A DNA stretch of 64,000 nucleotides from Roseomonas sp. HF4 (GCF_005222755.1 NZ_STGD01000018.1:1-64000); one strand, 5' to 3'. Shown: positions 33,266 to 43,792, counted from the stretch's first letter. The notes: generated from the letters alone by a model not told the origin. Made by a program: numbers and translations.

Positions 33266-36200
33266 TCAGGTGTCCCGGCCGAACATCCGCTTCGCCCTTT
33301 CCCGCAGCGACTGGAACACCACGTAAAGCATGGGAATGACGAAGATGCCGACGATGGCGGCCGCCAGCATGCCGCCGAAGACCGCCGTGCCGACCGCCCG
33401 GCGGGACATCATGGCGGCCCCCTGCGCGGTGATGAGCGGCACCAGACCCAGGATGAAGGCGATCGAGGTCATCATCACGGCGCGGAACCGCAGCCGCGCG
33501 CCCATGACGGCGGCATCGCGGATCGCCAACCCTTCCTCCCGCTTCTCCTTCGCGAATTCCACGATCAGGATGCCGTTCTTGGCGGCCAGCGCGATCAGCA
33601 CGACCAGGCCGATCTGCGCGTAGATGTCGAGCGGCAGGCGCGTGACCATCAGCGCCAGGAAGGCGCCGACGACGCCCACCGCGACCGAGAGCAGCACCGG
33701 GATCGGGATCACCCAGGACTCGTACAGCGCGACCAGGAACAGGTAGGCGAAGGCGACGGCGAGCGCGAGGATGAAGCCGGTCTGCCCCGCCGCGCGCTGT
33801 TCCTGGAACGCCGTGCCGGTCCATTCGAAGCCGTAGCCGGCCGGCAGGACACGGCGCGACAGGCTCTCCATCGCCGCGAGCCCGTCCCCGGACGACATGC
33901 CCGGCCGCGGCGCGCCCTGGATCGAGATGGCGCGATAGTTGTTGTAGCGGAAGATCGTCTGCGGCCCGACGCGCGGCTGCGTCTCGGCCACGGCGCGGAG
34001 CGGCACCATCTCGCCCCGCGCGTTGCGCACATGGATGCGCCAGATGTCGTCGATCTCGTCGCGGTCGGTCGCCTCGGCCTGCAGGTTCACCTGCCAGGTG
34101 CGGCCGAACAGGTTGAAGTCATTCACGTAGAAGCCGCCGAGCGTCGCCTGCAGCGCCTGGAACACGTCGGAGATGCGCAGGCCCAGCGCCTGCGCCTTGT
34201 CGCGGTCCACGTCCAGGAACAGCGTCGGGTTGGTGGCGTTGAAGGTCGAGAAGACCGCCGCCAGGCGCGGATCCTGGTTCGCCTGCACGATCAGGCCGAG
34301 CATGGTCGCGCCGAGTTCCGCCGGCGGTCGTCCCTGGTAGTCCTGCAGGATGTATTCGAAGCCGCCGCCGGTGCCGAGGCCGATGATCGGCGGCAGGTTG
34401 AAGGCGAAGACATTCGCCGTGCGCACCGCCTGACCGGCGCCGAAGACGCGGCCGATGGCGGCCTGCACGGACATCTCGGCCGTCGTGCGCTCGGCGAAGG
34501 GCTTGAGGCGGCCGACCAGGAAGGCGGAATTCGACTGCGCGCCGCCGTCGATCAGCGAGAAGCCGACGATGGCGAGCGTGCCCTGCACCGAGGGGATGGA
34601 ACGCAGGATCTCCTCGACCTGGATCACCGCCTCCCGCGTGCGGGCGACCGAGGCGCCTTGCGGAAGCTGCACCTGCACGAAGAAGGCACCCTGGTCCTCC
34701 TGCGGCAGGAAGCCCGAGGGCGTGCGCAGCGACAATTGCCAAATGCCCGCCGCGAACCCCGCCGTCAGCAGGATCGAGAGGGAGGAGACGCGCACGAGGC
34801 GCGAGACCGTCCCGGCATAGCGGTCGCGCGTCCAGTCGATACCCCGCAGCCAGCGCCCCATGATCCCCTTGCGCGGTCCATGATGCGGCCGGAGGAACAT
34901 GGCGCAGAGCGCGGGCGAGAGCGACAGCGCGTTGATCGCGCTGATCACCATGGCCGCGCTGATCGTGACCGCGAACTGCCGGAACAACTCGCCGGACAGG
35001 CCCGGGATGAAGCCGATCGGCACGAAGACCGACAGCAGCACGAGCGTAATGGCGATGATCGGCGCGGTGATCTGCGCCATCGCCTTCTTGGTCGCCTCGG
35101 CGGGCGTGAGGTGCGGCTCCTCCGCCATCACCCGCTCGACGTTCTCAACCACCACGATGGCGTCGTCGACCACGATGCCGATGGCCAGCACCATCGCCAG
35201 CAACGAGATGGTGTTGGCCGAGTAGCCGAGCGCCAGCAGGATGACGAAGGTGCCGATCAGGCTGACCGGCACCGCGATTGTCGGGATGATCGTCGCCCGC
35301 ATGTTGCCCAGGAACAGGAACACGACGATCACGACCAGGAGGAAGGCCTCGATCAGGGTCTTGATCACTTCCCGGATCGTGTCGGTCACGAAGTCGGAGG
35401 TATCGAAGAAGACCTGGTGGTTGACGCCCGCCGGGTAGCGCGTGCGCATCTCGTCGAGCGTGGCGCGCACCGCCGCTGCTGCGGTCACGGCATTGGCGCC
35501 GGGGGCGAGGTAGATGCCGAAGGTCACGGCAGGGCGGCCGTTGAAACGGCTTTCCGTATCCATGCTGGCGGCGCCGAGCTCGACCCGCGCGACGTCGCGC
35601 ACGCGGAGCGAGGAGCCGTCAGGGTTGGCGCGGATCAGGATGTCGCCGAATTCCTCGGGCGTGGTCAGGCGGCCGCGCGTCTCGAGGTTGATCTGGAACT
35701 GCTGCTCGTCCGGTATCGGGCGCGCGCCGATCCGCCCGACCGGCGCCTGCACGTTCTGCGCCTGGATCGCCTGCACCACGTCGGCCGGCGTGAGGTTCAG
35801 GCTGATCAGCCGGTCCACCTCGAACCAGATGCGCATGGAGTAGTCCATGGCGCCGAACAGCGTGACCTGGCCGACCCCGGGGACGCGCGCCACGCGGTCG
35901 AGGATGTTGATGGTCGTGTAGTTCGAGAGGAACAGCGGCGTGTGCTCGCCGGTCTCGGAGAACAGGAAGACGAACTGCAGGATGGCCGAGGATTGCTTGC
36001 GGACGGTCACGCCCTGGCGCTGTACCTCCTGCGGCAGCCGTGCCAGCGCCGCCTGCACGCGGTTGTTGACGTTGACCGTCGCGATGTCCGGGTTGGTGCC
36101 GAGCTCGAATGAGATGTTGAGGTTGTAGGACCCGTCATTGGCGCTGTTCGAACGCATGTAGATCATGCGGTCGACGCCGTTGACGCTCGCCTCGATCACC

Positions 36201-36391
36201 TGCGCGACGGTCTGCTCCACGACGGCGGCCGAGGCGCCCGGGAAGCGCGTGGTGACCGAGACCTGCGGCGGCACGATGTTGGGCAGCTGCGAGACCGGCA
36301 GCCGCGTCACGGCCAGCAGCCCGGCGAGCGTCGTCAGGATGGCGATGACGATCGCGAGCCGCGGCCTGTCGACGAAGACGGCGGACAGCAT
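33266..36391 (-). CDS. RND efflux pump inner-membrane permease (HAE-1/AcrB type)
   Basis: A 1041-residue protein with the full RND layout of twelve membrane helices and two large periplasmic loops. The start is typical ([19 protein letters not shown]), as is [19 protein letters not shown]. The proton-relay pair is in TM4 ([16 protein letters not shown], Asp-Asp). The second half repeats the pattern ([15 protein letters not shown] and [19 protein letters not shown]), including the conserved Lys in AAKNGI. It follows the adaptor gene by 6 bases in the same operon. An outer-membrane channel gene is not in the window. The exported compounds cannot be predicted. Confidence 0.96.
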   Translation of the reverse strand: MLSAVFVDRPRLAIVIAILTTLAGLLAVTRLPVSQLPNIVPPQVSVTTRFPGASAAVVEQTVAQVIEASVNGVDRMIYMRSNSANDGSYNLNISFELGTNPDIATVNVNNRVQAALARLPQEVQRQGVTVRKQSSAILQFVFLFSETGEHTPLFLSNYTTINILDRVARVPGVGQVTLFGAMDYSMRIWFEVDRLISLNLTPADVVQAIQAQNVQAPVGRIGARPIPDEQQFQINLETRGRLTTPEEFGDILIRANPDGSSLRVRDVARVELGAASMDTESRFNGRPAVTFGIYLAPGANAVTAAAAVRATLDEMRTRYPAGVNHQVFFDTSDFVTDTIREVIKTLIEAFLLVVIVVFLFLGNMRATIIPTIAVPVSLIGTFVILLALGYSANTISLLAMVLAIGIVVDDAIVVVENVERVMAEEPHLTPAEATKKAMAQITAPIIAITLVLLSVFVPIGFIPGLSGELFRQFAVTISAAMVISAINALSLSPALCAMFLRPHHGPRKGIMGRWLRGIDWTRDRYAGTVSRLVRVSSLSILLTAGFAAGIWQLSLRTPSGFLPQEDQGAFFVQVQLPQGASVARTREAVIQVEEILRSIPSVQGTLAIVGFSLIDGGAQSNSAFLVGRLKPFAERTTAEMSVQAAIGRVFGAGQAVRTANVFAFNLPPIIGLGTGGGFEYILQDYQGRPPAELGATMLGLIVQANQDPRLAAVFSTFNATNPTLFLDVDRDKAQALGLRISDVFQALQATLGGFYVNDFNLFGRTWQVNLQAEATDRDEIDDIWRIHVRNARGEMVPLRAVAETQPRVGPQTIFRYNNYRAISIQGAPRPGMSSGDGLAAMESLSRRVLPAGYGFEWTGTAFQEQRAAGQTGFILALAVAFAYLFLVALYESWVIPIPVLLSVAVGVVGAFLALMVTRLPLDIYAQIGLVVLIALAAKNGILIVEFAKEKREEGLAIRDAAVMGARLRFRAVMMTSIAFILGLVPLITAQGAAMMSRRAVGTAVFGGMLAAAIVGIFVIPMLYVVFQSLRERAKRMFGRDT

Positions 36392-36397
36392 CCGCGC

Positions 36398-37564
36398 TCA
36401 GCCCCGGCCTGGCGGGCGGGCGGGCGACGCGCCCGCCGGCGCGGGGTTCACTGGCTGGCCGGGGCGGACGCGCTGCACGCCCTCGACCACCACGGTCTCG
36501 CCGCCCGAGAGCCCGTCCTCGATGACCGCCGTGGCCGCGTTGTTCGACCGGCCCATCTTCACGTCGCGGCGTTCGGCCCTGTTCTCCTGGCCTACGACAA
36601 AGACGAAGGATCCCTGCTGGTCCTGCAGGATGGCCGATCGCGGCAGCGTGATGGTCATGACCGGCTCGGCGCCTTCGACGGTCACGCTGACGAACTGCCC
36701 GTCCACGAGCTCGCGCGGCGCGACGGTCGCTGCCTGGCCGTCCACCTGGCGGATTGGGTTCGCGATCAGCGCGCGCACCAGGATGGTGTCGGTGTTGCGG
36801 TCGATCTGGTTGTCCACGAAGTCGACGCGGCCGACTTCCGGGTAGAGCCGCCCGTCGGCTGTGCGGATGCGCACGCGCACGGCATCGGGACCGCCCCGCC
36901 CCTCGAATCGGTTGCGCAGCTCGAGCGCGGTGCGCTGGCTGACGGCGAAGGCGACGCGCATCGGGTCCTGGCTGACGATGGTTGCAAGGATGCCCGCATC
37001 CGGCCCGACGACATTGCCGACCGCAAGGTTCGCCCGCCCGATCTGGCCTGCGATCGGCGCCGTGACCTCGGTATAGCCGAGGTTGATCTCGGCGACGCGC
37101 ACCGCGGCCTCGGCGCCGAGCACGTTGGCGGCGGCGGTGCGCTCCAGCGCCTGCGCGTTGTCCAGCGCGACCTGCGTGCCGGCGCCGGTCTGGCGAAGTT
37201 CGCGCGCGCGCGCCAGCGCCACCCGCGCGTTCTCCAGCGTTGCCGTGGCGCCGGCCAGGTTCGCGCGCGCCTGCGCCATCTGCGCCTCGAAGGGCGCGCG
37301 CTCGAGACGGAACAGCACCTCACCCTGGGCGACGTCGGCGCCTTCGCGGAACAGGCGTTCCTGCAGGAAGCCGGTGACGCGCGCGCGGATGTTGACGCGG
37401 TCGGTCGCCTCGGCGCGCCCGACGAACTCGATCGTCTCCGTGACCGGGCGCCGTTCGGCGGTCAGCACGCCGACGGCGGGCGGTCCCTGCGGTCCGAACT
37501 GGGCGGCGGCGGGAAGGGTGGCGGCGAGCAGCAACAGCAGCGCGCCGGCAAGACTGCGCGGCAT
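36398..37564 (-). CDS. RND efflux pump periplasmic adaptor (membrane fusion protein)
   Basis: A 388-residue MexA/AcrA-type adaptor. The signal peptide (MPRSLAGALLLLLAATLPAAAQ) is cut at about residue 22. GRAEATDRVNIRARVTGFLQE starts the lipoyl domain, and the helical hairpin runs at about residues 95-165. NLGYTEVTAPIAGQIGRA follows, the typical end of the lipoyl half. It lacks a lipobox cysteine, so it is likely soluble or anchored otherwise. It is the upstream gene of the pump operon. The C-terminal PAGASPARPPGRG tail is low-complexity. Confidence 0.95.
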   Translation of the reverse strand: MPRSLAGALLLLLAATLPAAAQFGPQGPPAVGVLTAERRPVTETIEFVGRAEATDRVNIRARVTGFLQERLFREGADVAQGEVLFRLERAPFEAQMAQARANLAGATATLENARVALARARELRQTGAGTQVALDNAQALERTAAANVLGAEAAVRVAEINLGYTEVTAPIAGQIGRANLAVGNVVGPDAGILATIVSQDPMRVAFAVSQRTALELRNRFEGRGGPDAVRVRIRTADGRLYPEVGRVDFVDNQIDRNTDTILVRALIANPIRQVDGQAATVAPRELVDGQFVSVTVEGAEPVMTITLPRSAILQDQQGSFVFVVGQENRAERRDVKMGRSNNAATAVIEDGLSGGETVVVEGVQRVRPGQPVNPAPAGASPARPPGRG

Positions 37565-37670
37565 CGGCAGGCATCCGACTGTGTCGTCAGGTCATGTCGC
37601 GCCAAGCGGCGTCACGTCAAGGAAAGGCTCGCGCGGCCCTGCGCGGCGCGCATGGAGCGATGCGCGTCGG

Positions 37671-38504
37671 TCAGTGCGCGACGAAGACCGGGCAGGGGGC
37701 CGACAGCAGCAGCCGGCGCGTCGCCGATCCGGTGAACAGCGTGCGCAGCCCGGAATGCTCGTAGGCGCCCATGACCAGCAGGCGCGCCGGCATGGCTGCA
37801 GCCTCCGCGACCAGCGCGTCGACCGGGTGGCTGCCCTCGACGCCGACCGCCTCGACGTCGAAGTCGTGGTTGCGGAGGTAGCCGGCGGCAATCTCCGCCA
37901 TCTGCGTCGCATCGGCGCGCGTCGCGGCCACCGATATCACGCGCAGTTGAAGATCGAGCCCGAGGCCGAGCAGCGCAAACAACTGGACGGCCCGCATCGC
38001 CGGGATCGAGCCGTCATAGGCGACCAGGACCTTGCCGGTCACCGGCGCCGGGCCGGGCGGCACCACCAGCAGGGGCCGGGCGCCGTCGTGCAGCAGCGCC
38101 TCGATCACCGGCGCCAGGCCGTCCGGGCAGTCCTCGAGCCCCAGGGTCGAGTCGCGGCCGATGACCACGATGTCGTGCGCGGCGCCGGCCGCGAGCAGCG
38201 CGGGTTCCGGCGCATCCACCAGGCGCAGGCGGGTGAAGGGCGTGTTGCCGGCGGCGGCGGCGCAGGCGGCGAAGGCGGCCTCGGCCTCCTCCTCCAGGCG
38301 CTTGGACCGGGCGGCGTCGCGGCGTTCCTTGAAGGCGGCGGCGCCGGGCGGCACGGCTTCGTGCGCGTCCCGGGCATGCGGCCAGTCCAGGAATGTCGCC
38401 ATGGTGAGCGCCGCGCCGGTGTGCCGCGCGAAGGCGATGGCGAGGTCGCGGGCGCGCTGCGCCCCCTCGGTATCGTCGAGCGCGACCAGGATGCTGCGGA
38501 TCAT
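37671..38504 (-). CDS. Tandem universal stress protein
   Basis: A 277-residue cytoplasmic protein with two Usp domains. The first starts IRSILVALDDTEGAQRARD and contains HDIVVIGRDSTLGLED. The second starts GKVLVAYDGSIPAMRAVQ and ends VMGAYEHSGLRTLFTGSATRRLL, which has the G-x2-G-x9-G-S/T pattern typical of ATP-binding Usp proteins. The first domain's nucleotide motif is degenerate. Such tandem proteins support survival under starvation, hypoxia or stress. It is a separate unit between the pump and the PhnE genes. Confidence 0.92.
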   Translation of the reverse strand: MIRSILVALDDTEGAQRARDLAIAFARHTGAALTMATFLDWPHARDAHEAVPPGAAAFKERRDAARSKRLEEEAEAAFAACAAAAGNTPFTRLRLVDAPEPALLAAGAAHDIVVIGRDSTLGLEDCPDGLAPVIEALLHDGARPLLVVPPGPAPVTGKVLVAYDGSIPAMRAVQLFALLGLGLDLQLRVISVAATRADATQMAEIAAGYLRNHDFDVEAVGVEGSHPVDALVAEAAAMPARLLVMGAYEHSGLRTLFTGSATRRLLLSAPCPVFVAH

Positions 38505-38556
38505 GCGCCTGTCCCTCCGGGGCCCTGTCTAGACCGGAATCCGCGGAAGGCGGAAG

Positions 38557-39324
38557 TCAGGCGCGGATGAGGCGCAGGCGGATGGTCCGGCTGAACAGGT
38601 CGATCGCCGCGACCATGGCCAGGATCATGAGCACGATGAAGGCCGCTTCGTCCCAGTTGTTGATGCGGATCCGGTCGGACAGCGCAAGCCCGATGCCGCC
38701 CGCACCTACGATGCCGAGAACCGTGGAGGACCGGGCATTGGATTCGAGCGTGTACAGGACCTGGGAAAGCATCACCGGAGCGACCTGCGGCAACAGGCCG
38801 AGGCGGACGGCGAGCATCCGCCCGGCGCCCGCTGCGCGCACCGCCTCGACCTGGCGGCGGTCCGCCCCTTCCAGCGCCTCGCTGAACAGCTTCGCCAGCG
38901 TTCCGGTATCCGGCACGGCGAGCGCGAGGATGCCGGCGAATGGCCCCATCCCGACCGCCGAGACGAAGACCAGCGCCCAGATCAGCGTGTCGATGCCGCG
39001 CAGCCCGTCGAAGACGCGCCGGGCGGAGAAGCGCAGGATAGCGCTGCCGACGACGTTGCCGGCGCCGAGCAGTGCGAGCGGCAGGGCGGCCGCCGCCGCC
39101 AGCACGGTGCCGAGGAAGGCCATCGCCAGGCTTTCGGCCAGGCCTTGCAGCAGTTCGCCCAGCGCCCCGCCGGGGGAAGGCGGCCACATCAGCGCGAACA
39201 GCCAGCCGAGGCGCGAAAGCCCGTTCCAGATGCGCTCCGGCGAGGCATCCACGCGCCACAGCGCCGCGACCAGCAGTACTGCGCCGACGGCGAACAGCAG
39301 CGGCGTCCCCGCCATCCGCCTCAT
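38557..39324 (-). CDS. Phosphonate/phosphite-type ABC transporter permease (PhnE-like), second copy
   Basis: A 255-residue inner-membrane permease. It has about six hydrophobic segments and the EAA-type loop QVEAVRAAGAGRMLAVRLGLLPQVAP, followed by SSTVLGIVGAGGIGLAL, a phrase typical of PhnE. The start ATG at 39324 overlaps the stop of the upstream PhnE (ATGA). The two permeases differ in sequence, so they probably form a heterodimer, as in other PhnE1E2 systems. An ATPase is not encoded next to it. Confidence 0.9.
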   Translation of the reverse strand: MRRMAGTPLLFAVGAVLLVAALWRVDASPERIWNGLSRLGWLFALMWPPSPGGALGELLQGLAESLAMAFLGTVLAAAAALPLALLGAGNVVGSAILRFSARRVFDGLRGIDTLIWALVFVSAVGMGPFAGILALAVPDTGTLAKLFSEALEGADRRQVEAVRAAGAGRMLAVRLGLLPQVAPVMLSQVLYTLESNARSSTVLGIVGAGGIGLALSDRIRINNWDEAAFIVLMILAMVAAIDLFSRTIRLRLIRA

Positions 39325-40178
39325 GCCGCGCGCGTCCCGAGCACACGCGCCCGCAGCCGGCCGCAGAGCAGGTCGATGGCCGCGACGGTCAGCAGGATCA
39401 GCACCAGGATCGCGGAGATGTCCTGGTATTCGAACTGGCGCACGGCGAGATACAACTCCTCCCCGATCCCACCGGCGCCGACGATGCCGAGGACCGAGGC
39501 CTCGCGCACGTTGATCTCGAAGCGCAGCAGGCCATAGCTCAACACGCCCGGCAGGGACTGCGGCAGCACGCCGAAGCGCATCTGCGCGGGCCAGGAGGCG
39601 CCGGTGGCGCGCACGGCCTCGACCGGGCCGGGGGCGGTGTTCTCGTGCTCCTCGGCGAACAGCTTGCCGAGGGCGCCAGCGGAATGCAGCGCGATGGCGA
39701 ACACGCCGGCAAGCGCGCCAAGACCGAAGGCATAGACGAAGACCAGCGCGAGGACGAGCGTCGGCACGGTGCGCATGACCTCGAGCGTGCGGCGTGCCGC
39801 GGCGACGGCCCAGCCGGGCGCGAGCGTCGCCGCGGCGGGAAAGGACAGCAGCAGCGCCGCCGCGGCGCCGAGCACGGTGCCGGCATAGGCCATCAGCAGC
39901 GTATCGCCGAGCAAGGTGACCCAGTGGCCGAAGCCCCACATCCAATACGCGATATCCGCCCCGAGCGTGGCGGCGCTCAGGTCCGGCAGGGTGCGGTGGA
40001 TATAGTCCCAGGCCAGCGGCAGCCCGCGCGCCAGGCGCCCGGGGCTTACCTCCCCCACCCAGGCCGCGGCCAGCACCGCAAGGAGGAAGGCGCCGCCGCC
40101 GACCGCCAGCCCCCGGCGCCGCCGGGCGCGTGCGTCGCGCCAGCGTCCCTCGGCGGCCAGGACCGCGGCGGCGCCCAA
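39321..40178 (-). CDS. Phosphonate/phosphite-type ABC transporter permease (PhnE-like), first copy
   Basis: A 285-residue permease with hydrophobic segments from residue 25 on. The EAA loop reads VEAVRATGASWPAQMRFGVLPQSLPG, followed by REASVLGIVGAGGIGEEL. The TTG at 40178-40176 is the best start seen, 2 bases after the PhnD stop, but it has no clear ribosome-binding site and the true start may be slightly different. The N-terminal 24 residues are charged. It is coupled to the next permease by ATGA. Confidence 0.88.
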   Translation of the reverse strand: MGAAAVLAAEGRWRDARARRRRGLAVGGGAFLLAVLAAAWVGEVSPGRLARGLPLAWDYIHRTLPDLSAATLGADIAYWMWGFGHWVTLLGDTLLMAYAGTVLGAAAALLLSFPAAATLAPGWAVAAARRTLEVMRTVPTLVLALVFVYAFGLGALAGVFAIALHSAGALGKLFAEEHENTAPGPVEAVRATGASWPAQMRFGVLPQSLPGVLSYGLLRFEINVREASVLGIVGAGGIGEELYLAVRQFEYQDISAILVLILLTVAAIDLLCGRLRARVLGTRAA

Positions 40179-40180
40179 GG

Positions 40181-41092
40181 TCAGGAGCGCCGTTCGCGGC
40201 GGCGCTGCGCGTTCTCCTCGAGGATCGCCATGATGTCGAGGTAGTCCTCGTGCGTCGCGGGCGCGAGGCCCTGCGCGTTGGATGACATCTGGCGGAAGCC
40301 CTCGGGGTCGCGCTCGGGCATTGCGGCAAAGGCGGCGGTGACGTCGCGGCGGAACGCCGCGGGCAGGTCCGTGCGGATCACGATCGGGCTGTTCGGGATC
40401 AGCGGCGAACGCCAGATCACGCGCACCGAATTCGCCGGAATCATGCCCTTCTCGACCATGCGCTGGAAGGTGTTCCGCGCGTCGTTGGAATAGGCCACGA
40501 CGGCGGCGTCGTAGGTGCCGTTGATGACGGCGACGACGCTCTGCTCATGGCTGCCGCTGAAGCCCGTGCGTGTGAAGAAGTTCGCGGGGTCCATGCCCTG
40601 GCGGCGCAGGAACCAGCCGGGAACCTGAAAGCCGGAGGTGGAGTTCGGGTCGCTGAAGGCCAGCGTGCGGCCGCGCATCTCCTCCAGCCGCTGCACCGGG
40701 CTGTCGGCCTTCACGATCATGACGCTGTGGTAGCCCTCGAGCCCCGCATTGTCGCGGTAGCGGAAGATCGGCGCGACGCGCTCCCCCATCACCCGGCGCG
40801 CCAGGCCGTAGGAGGCCGGGCCGAGATAGGCGAGTTCCGAATGGCCGGACCGCATCGCCTCGACCACCGCGGCATAGTCGGAGCCGCGGAAGACGCGGAA
40901 CGGGACCCGCAATTCGCGCGTCATGTAGCCCTGCAGGCCCTGCAGGCGGGTGATCGCGTCGCGCTCGTTCTCGACCGAGATCATGCCGTAGCGGACCTCG
41001 CGCAGCGACGTGCGCCAGTCGGTCTCAGCGCCGGCGCCGCGCGGCAGCAGCGCAAGGGCGGGCAGGGCAAGGGCAGTGCGGCGGAGGATCAT
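40181..41092 (-). CDS. PhnD-like substrate-binding protein (phosphate/phosphite/phosphonate type)
   Basis: A 303-residue periplasmic protein. The signal peptide (MILRRTALALPALALLPRG) begins with an LRRTALA twin-arginine-like motif. RYGMISVENERDAITRLQGLQGYM opens the PhnD domain, and the FRGSDYAAVVEAMRSGHSELAYLGPASYG block binds the ligand in family members. FSDPNSTSGFQVPGWFL and NGTYDAAVVAYSND are further family phrases. The ATG at 41092 has AGGAG upstream. It is the first gene of phnD-phnE-phnE. Ligands of this family include phosphonates, phosphite and others, and none is certain here. Confidence 0.9.
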   Translation of the reverse strand: MILRRTALALPALALLPRGAGAETDWRTSLREVRYGMISVENERDAITRLQGLQGYMTRELRVPFRVFRGSDYAAVVEAMRSGHSELAYLGPASYGLARRVMGERVAPIFRYRDNAGLEGYHSVMIVKADSPVQRLEEMRGRTLAFSDPNSTSGFQVPGWFLRRQGMDPANFFTRTGFSGSHEQSVVAVINGTYDAAVVAYSNDARNTFQRMVEKGMIPANSVRVIWRSPLIPNSPIVIRTDLPAAFRRDVTAAFAAMPERDPEGFRQMSSNAQGLAPATHEDYLDIMAILEENAQRRRERRS

Positions 41093-41212
41093 CGGCGGCT
41101 CCTGTTCGCTGAAGGCCGGGCGATGCCATGCCCACCGCGATGCCACGATGACAGCCCGATGAAGAAGCCGTGACGCCCGCCCCGCTTGCGGACAAGCCGC
41201 GCAGGCATCCTT

Positions 41213-42394
41213 TCAGCGTGGCCCCGGCAGCCGCAGGAAAGCCAGGGTGCAGGCGACGAGCGCGACGGCGAAGACCGCCAGCGCCGCGCCGACGCCCCCC
41301 ACCGAGGCCGCGGCGCCGGAGACCGCCTGCAGCACCGCCGCGCCGCCGAAGAAGGATATGTTCATGGCCGAGAGCGCACGCCCCACCTGGGCCGGCGGCA
41401 CCGCCGCGCGCACCAGCGCGAAGCAGATCACCTGCAGCGAGATTAGCAGCCCGAAGGCGGCCAGCAGCGCCGCATCGGCCACGACGCCCCAGCCCAGTGC
41501 GCCGCCGGCCACCAGCAGCAGGATCGCAGCCGCCGCGCCAAGGTGCCCCGCAACCAGCAGCGCCCGTCGATGCGCCTGGAGGCGCCGCTCCAGCAGCCCG
41601 GCGATGGCGGGCCCGGCGATCAGCGCGAAGGTGCAGGCCAGCAGCACGTGGCCGGCCGCGACGCGCGAGAGGTCCTTGACCTCCATCAGCCATGGCCCGC
41701 CCCAGAGGCCGCGCACGCCGAGGACCGCGGCGAAGGAGGCGAAGGCGATGACGACCGGGCCGCGGATCGCCCGCGACAGGCCTAGGCTCACGACCTCCCG
41801 CGCATCCTCGGCCAGGCTGCGCGTCGGGCCGGCGGACGGGCGCGCCTCCCGCACCACCAGCGCGACGGCGGCGGCGGCCCCGATGGCCAGCAGCGCCGAG
41901 GCCACGTAGCCCGCGCGCCAGCCGGCGGTCTCGACCAGCAGCGCGAGCGGGCTCGCGGACAGCAGCATGCCGGTATTGCCGAAGGCCTGGATCACGCCGC
42001 CCCAAAGCCCGAATTTCTGCGGCGGCAGGGTCTTGGCCGCATAGGTCACGGGGCACATCAGCATGCCCGAGCACCCGAGCCCGAGCACCACCTGCCCCGC
42101 GAGCATGGTCCAGGGCCCCGTCGCCGCCGCCGCGAGCAGCGACCCCGCCGCGCCGACCGCCATCAGCGCAAGCGCCGTGGGCTTCACGCCCCAGCGGTCG
42201 AGCGCCACGCCGACCGGCAGCATCGCCAGCGCGAAGGCGGCCGGGAAGGCCCCGGTCAGCCCCGCCAGCCCATCCGCCGTGAGGCCGAGGTCGCGCTGCA
42301 GCACATCCGCCGCCATCGCCGGGATGGTGCGCACGGCGTTGGAGAACACATGGCCGAGCGCCAGCGCCAGGACGGAGAGGCCGAGCAGGTTCAA
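41213..42394 (-). CDS. MFS transporter
   Basis: A 393-residue major-facilitator protein with twelve predicted membrane segments. DRWGVKPTAL after TM2 is the DRxGxR/K-type loop, and the central loop (REARPSAGPTRSLAEDAREV) is charged. It begins with TTG at 42394, 4 bases after the stop of the GlcD-like gene, so it is in an operon with it and with the deiminase-fold protein. It likely moves an organic acid or amino acid linked to those enzymes. The substrate is unknown. Confidence 0.87.
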   Translation of the reverse strand: MNLLGLSVLALALGHVFSNAVRTIPAMAADVLQRDLGLTADGLAGLTGAFPAAFALAMLPVGVALDRWGVKPTALALMAVGAAGSLLAAAATGPWTMLAGQVVLGLGCSGMLMCPVTYAAKTLPPQKFGLWGGVIQAFGNTGMLLSASPLALLVETAGWRAGYVASALLAIGAAAAVALVVREARPSAGPTRSLAEDAREVVSLGLSRAIRGPVVIAFASFAAVLGVRGLWGGPWLMEVKDLSRVAAGHVLLACTFALIAGPAIAGLLERRLQAHRRALLVAGHLGAAAAILLLVAGGALGWGVVADAALLAAFGLLISLQVICFALVRAAVPPAQVGRALSAMNISFFGGAAVLQAVSGAAASVGGVGAALAVFAVALVACTLAFLRLPGPR

Positions 42395-42398
42395 GCCG

Positions 42399-43787
42399 TC
42401 AGTTCCGGAACATCTTTCCCGGGTTCAGGATGCCGCGCGGATCGAGCGCCGACTTGACGCTGCGCATCACCGCCAGCGCCTCGGCCCCGTGTTCCTGTTC
42501 CAGGAATTCCCGCTTGCCGAGGCCGATACCGTGTTCGCCCGAACAGGTGCCGCCCAGCGCCAGCCCCTGCGCGACGATGGCGCGGTCGAGCGCCCAGGCC
42601 CGTTCCAGCGCCGCCTGGTCGCCGTCCGGGAACAGGATCAGGCAGTGGTAGTTGCCGTCGCCCACATGGCCGACGATGCAGGATGTGAGGCCCGAGGCCC
42701 GCGCCGTCTCCTTGGCGCTCACCACGGCTTCCGCCAGGCGCGAGATCGGCACGCAGACATCGGTCGTGATGCCACGATGCCCGGGCTTCAGCGCTACCGC
42801 CGCCCAGTACGCATCGTGTCGCGCCTGCCACAGCCGGTTGCGCGCTTGTGCATCGGTCGCCCAGGCGAAGCCGCGCGCGCCGTATTCGCCCGCGATGGCC
42901 TCCACCGTCTCGGCCTGTTCCTTCACCGACGCATCCGTGCCGTGGAATTCAAGGAACAAGGTCGGCAGCGCATCGAAGCCTTCCAGCTTCGAGTACCGGA
43001 TGCAGGCCTCCATCTGGTCCTCGTCCAGCAGTTCAATGCGCGCGACGGGAATGCCGGACTGCATCACGGCGATGACGGTCTCGATTGCGGCGGTCAGCGT
43101 CGGGAACTGGCAGACGGCGGCGCTCATCGCCTCAGGGATGCCGTGCAGGCGGAGCCGCACCTTCGTGACGACGCCGAGCGTCCCCTCGCTACCGATGAAC
43201 AGCCGGGTCAGGTCGTAGCCGTTCGATGCCTTGCGCGTGCGCCCGCCGGTCTCGATCACGCGGCCATCGGCGAGCACCACCTCGAGCCCCAGCACGTTCT
43301 CGCGGATGGTGCCGTAGCGCACGGCGTTGGTGCCGGAGGCGCGCGTCGCGCACATCCCGCCGATCGTCGCGTGGCTGCCGGGATCGACCGGGAAGAACAG
43401 TCCGCGGTCGCGCAGGAAGGCATTGAGTTCCTGCCGCGTCACGCCGGGCTCGATCAGGCAGTCCATGTCGTCCTCGTTCACCTCCAGCACCGCCTTCATG
43501 CGGGAGAGGTCGAGCGAGATCCCGGCGCGCACCGGGTTCACATGGCCTTCAAGCGAGGTGCCGGCGCCGAAGGGCGTCACCGCCACGCCGTGCTGGTGGC
43601 AGAGCGCGAGCAGGCGGCTCACTTCCTCGGTCGTCTCCACGAAGGCGACGGCGTCGGGCAGCGTCGGAATCGTGGTGTCCTCGCCGCGGCTGTGCTGCTC
43701 GCGCACCGCGCGGTTGACGCTGAGGCGTTCGCCGAGGAAGCCTCTTGCGGCGGCGATCACGGCCTCGGTGCCGGGTGTGGTGGTCAT
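42399..43787 (-). CDS. FAD-binding oxidoreductase (GlcD / D-lactate dehydrogenase type)
   Basis: A 462-residue flavoenzyme of the vanillyl-alcohol-oxidase fold. TPFGAGTSLEGH (near residues 70-81) is the FAD pyrophosphate loop. DPGSHATIGGMCATRASGTNAVRYGT continues the flavin site, and IVGHVGDGNYHCLILF and CSGEHGIGLGKREFL form the C-terminal substrate/metal site. Members oxidise D-lactate, glycolate or D-2-hydroxyglutarate and pass electrons to quinone or cytochrome. The ATG at 43787 lies 5 bases after the stop of the deiminase-fold gene. There is no Fe-S partner (glcF). The substrate is open. Confidence 0.93.
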   Translation of the reverse strand: MTTTPGTEAVIAAARGFLGERLSVNRAVREQHSRGEDTTIPTLPDAVAFVETTEEVSRLLALCHQHGVAVTPFGAGTSLEGHVNPVRAGISLDLSRMKAVLEVNEDDMDCLIEPGVTRQELNAFLRDRGLFFPVDPGSHATIGGMCATRASGTNAVRYGTIRENVLGLEVVLADGRVIETGGRTRKASNGYDLTRLFIGSEGTLGVVTKVRLRLHGIPEAMSAAVCQFPTLTAAIETVIAVMQSGIPVARIELLDEDQMEACIRYSKLEGFDALPTLFLEFHGTDASVKEQAETVEAIAGEYGARGFAWATDAQARNRLWQARHDAYWAAVALKPGHRGITTDVCVPISRLAEAVVSAKETARASGLTSCIVGHVGDGNYHCLILFPDGDQAALERAWALDRAIVAQGLALGGTCSGEHGIGLGKREFLEQEHGAEALAVMRSVKSALDPRGILNPGKMFRN

Positions 43788-43792
43788 GGCGA

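Noticed and set aside
33062-36112. Open frame of 1016 residues on the plus strand
   Set aside because: It is antisense to the RND permease, rich in Arg, Asp, His and Gly with no domain features. Long antisense frames are common in GC-rich DNA.
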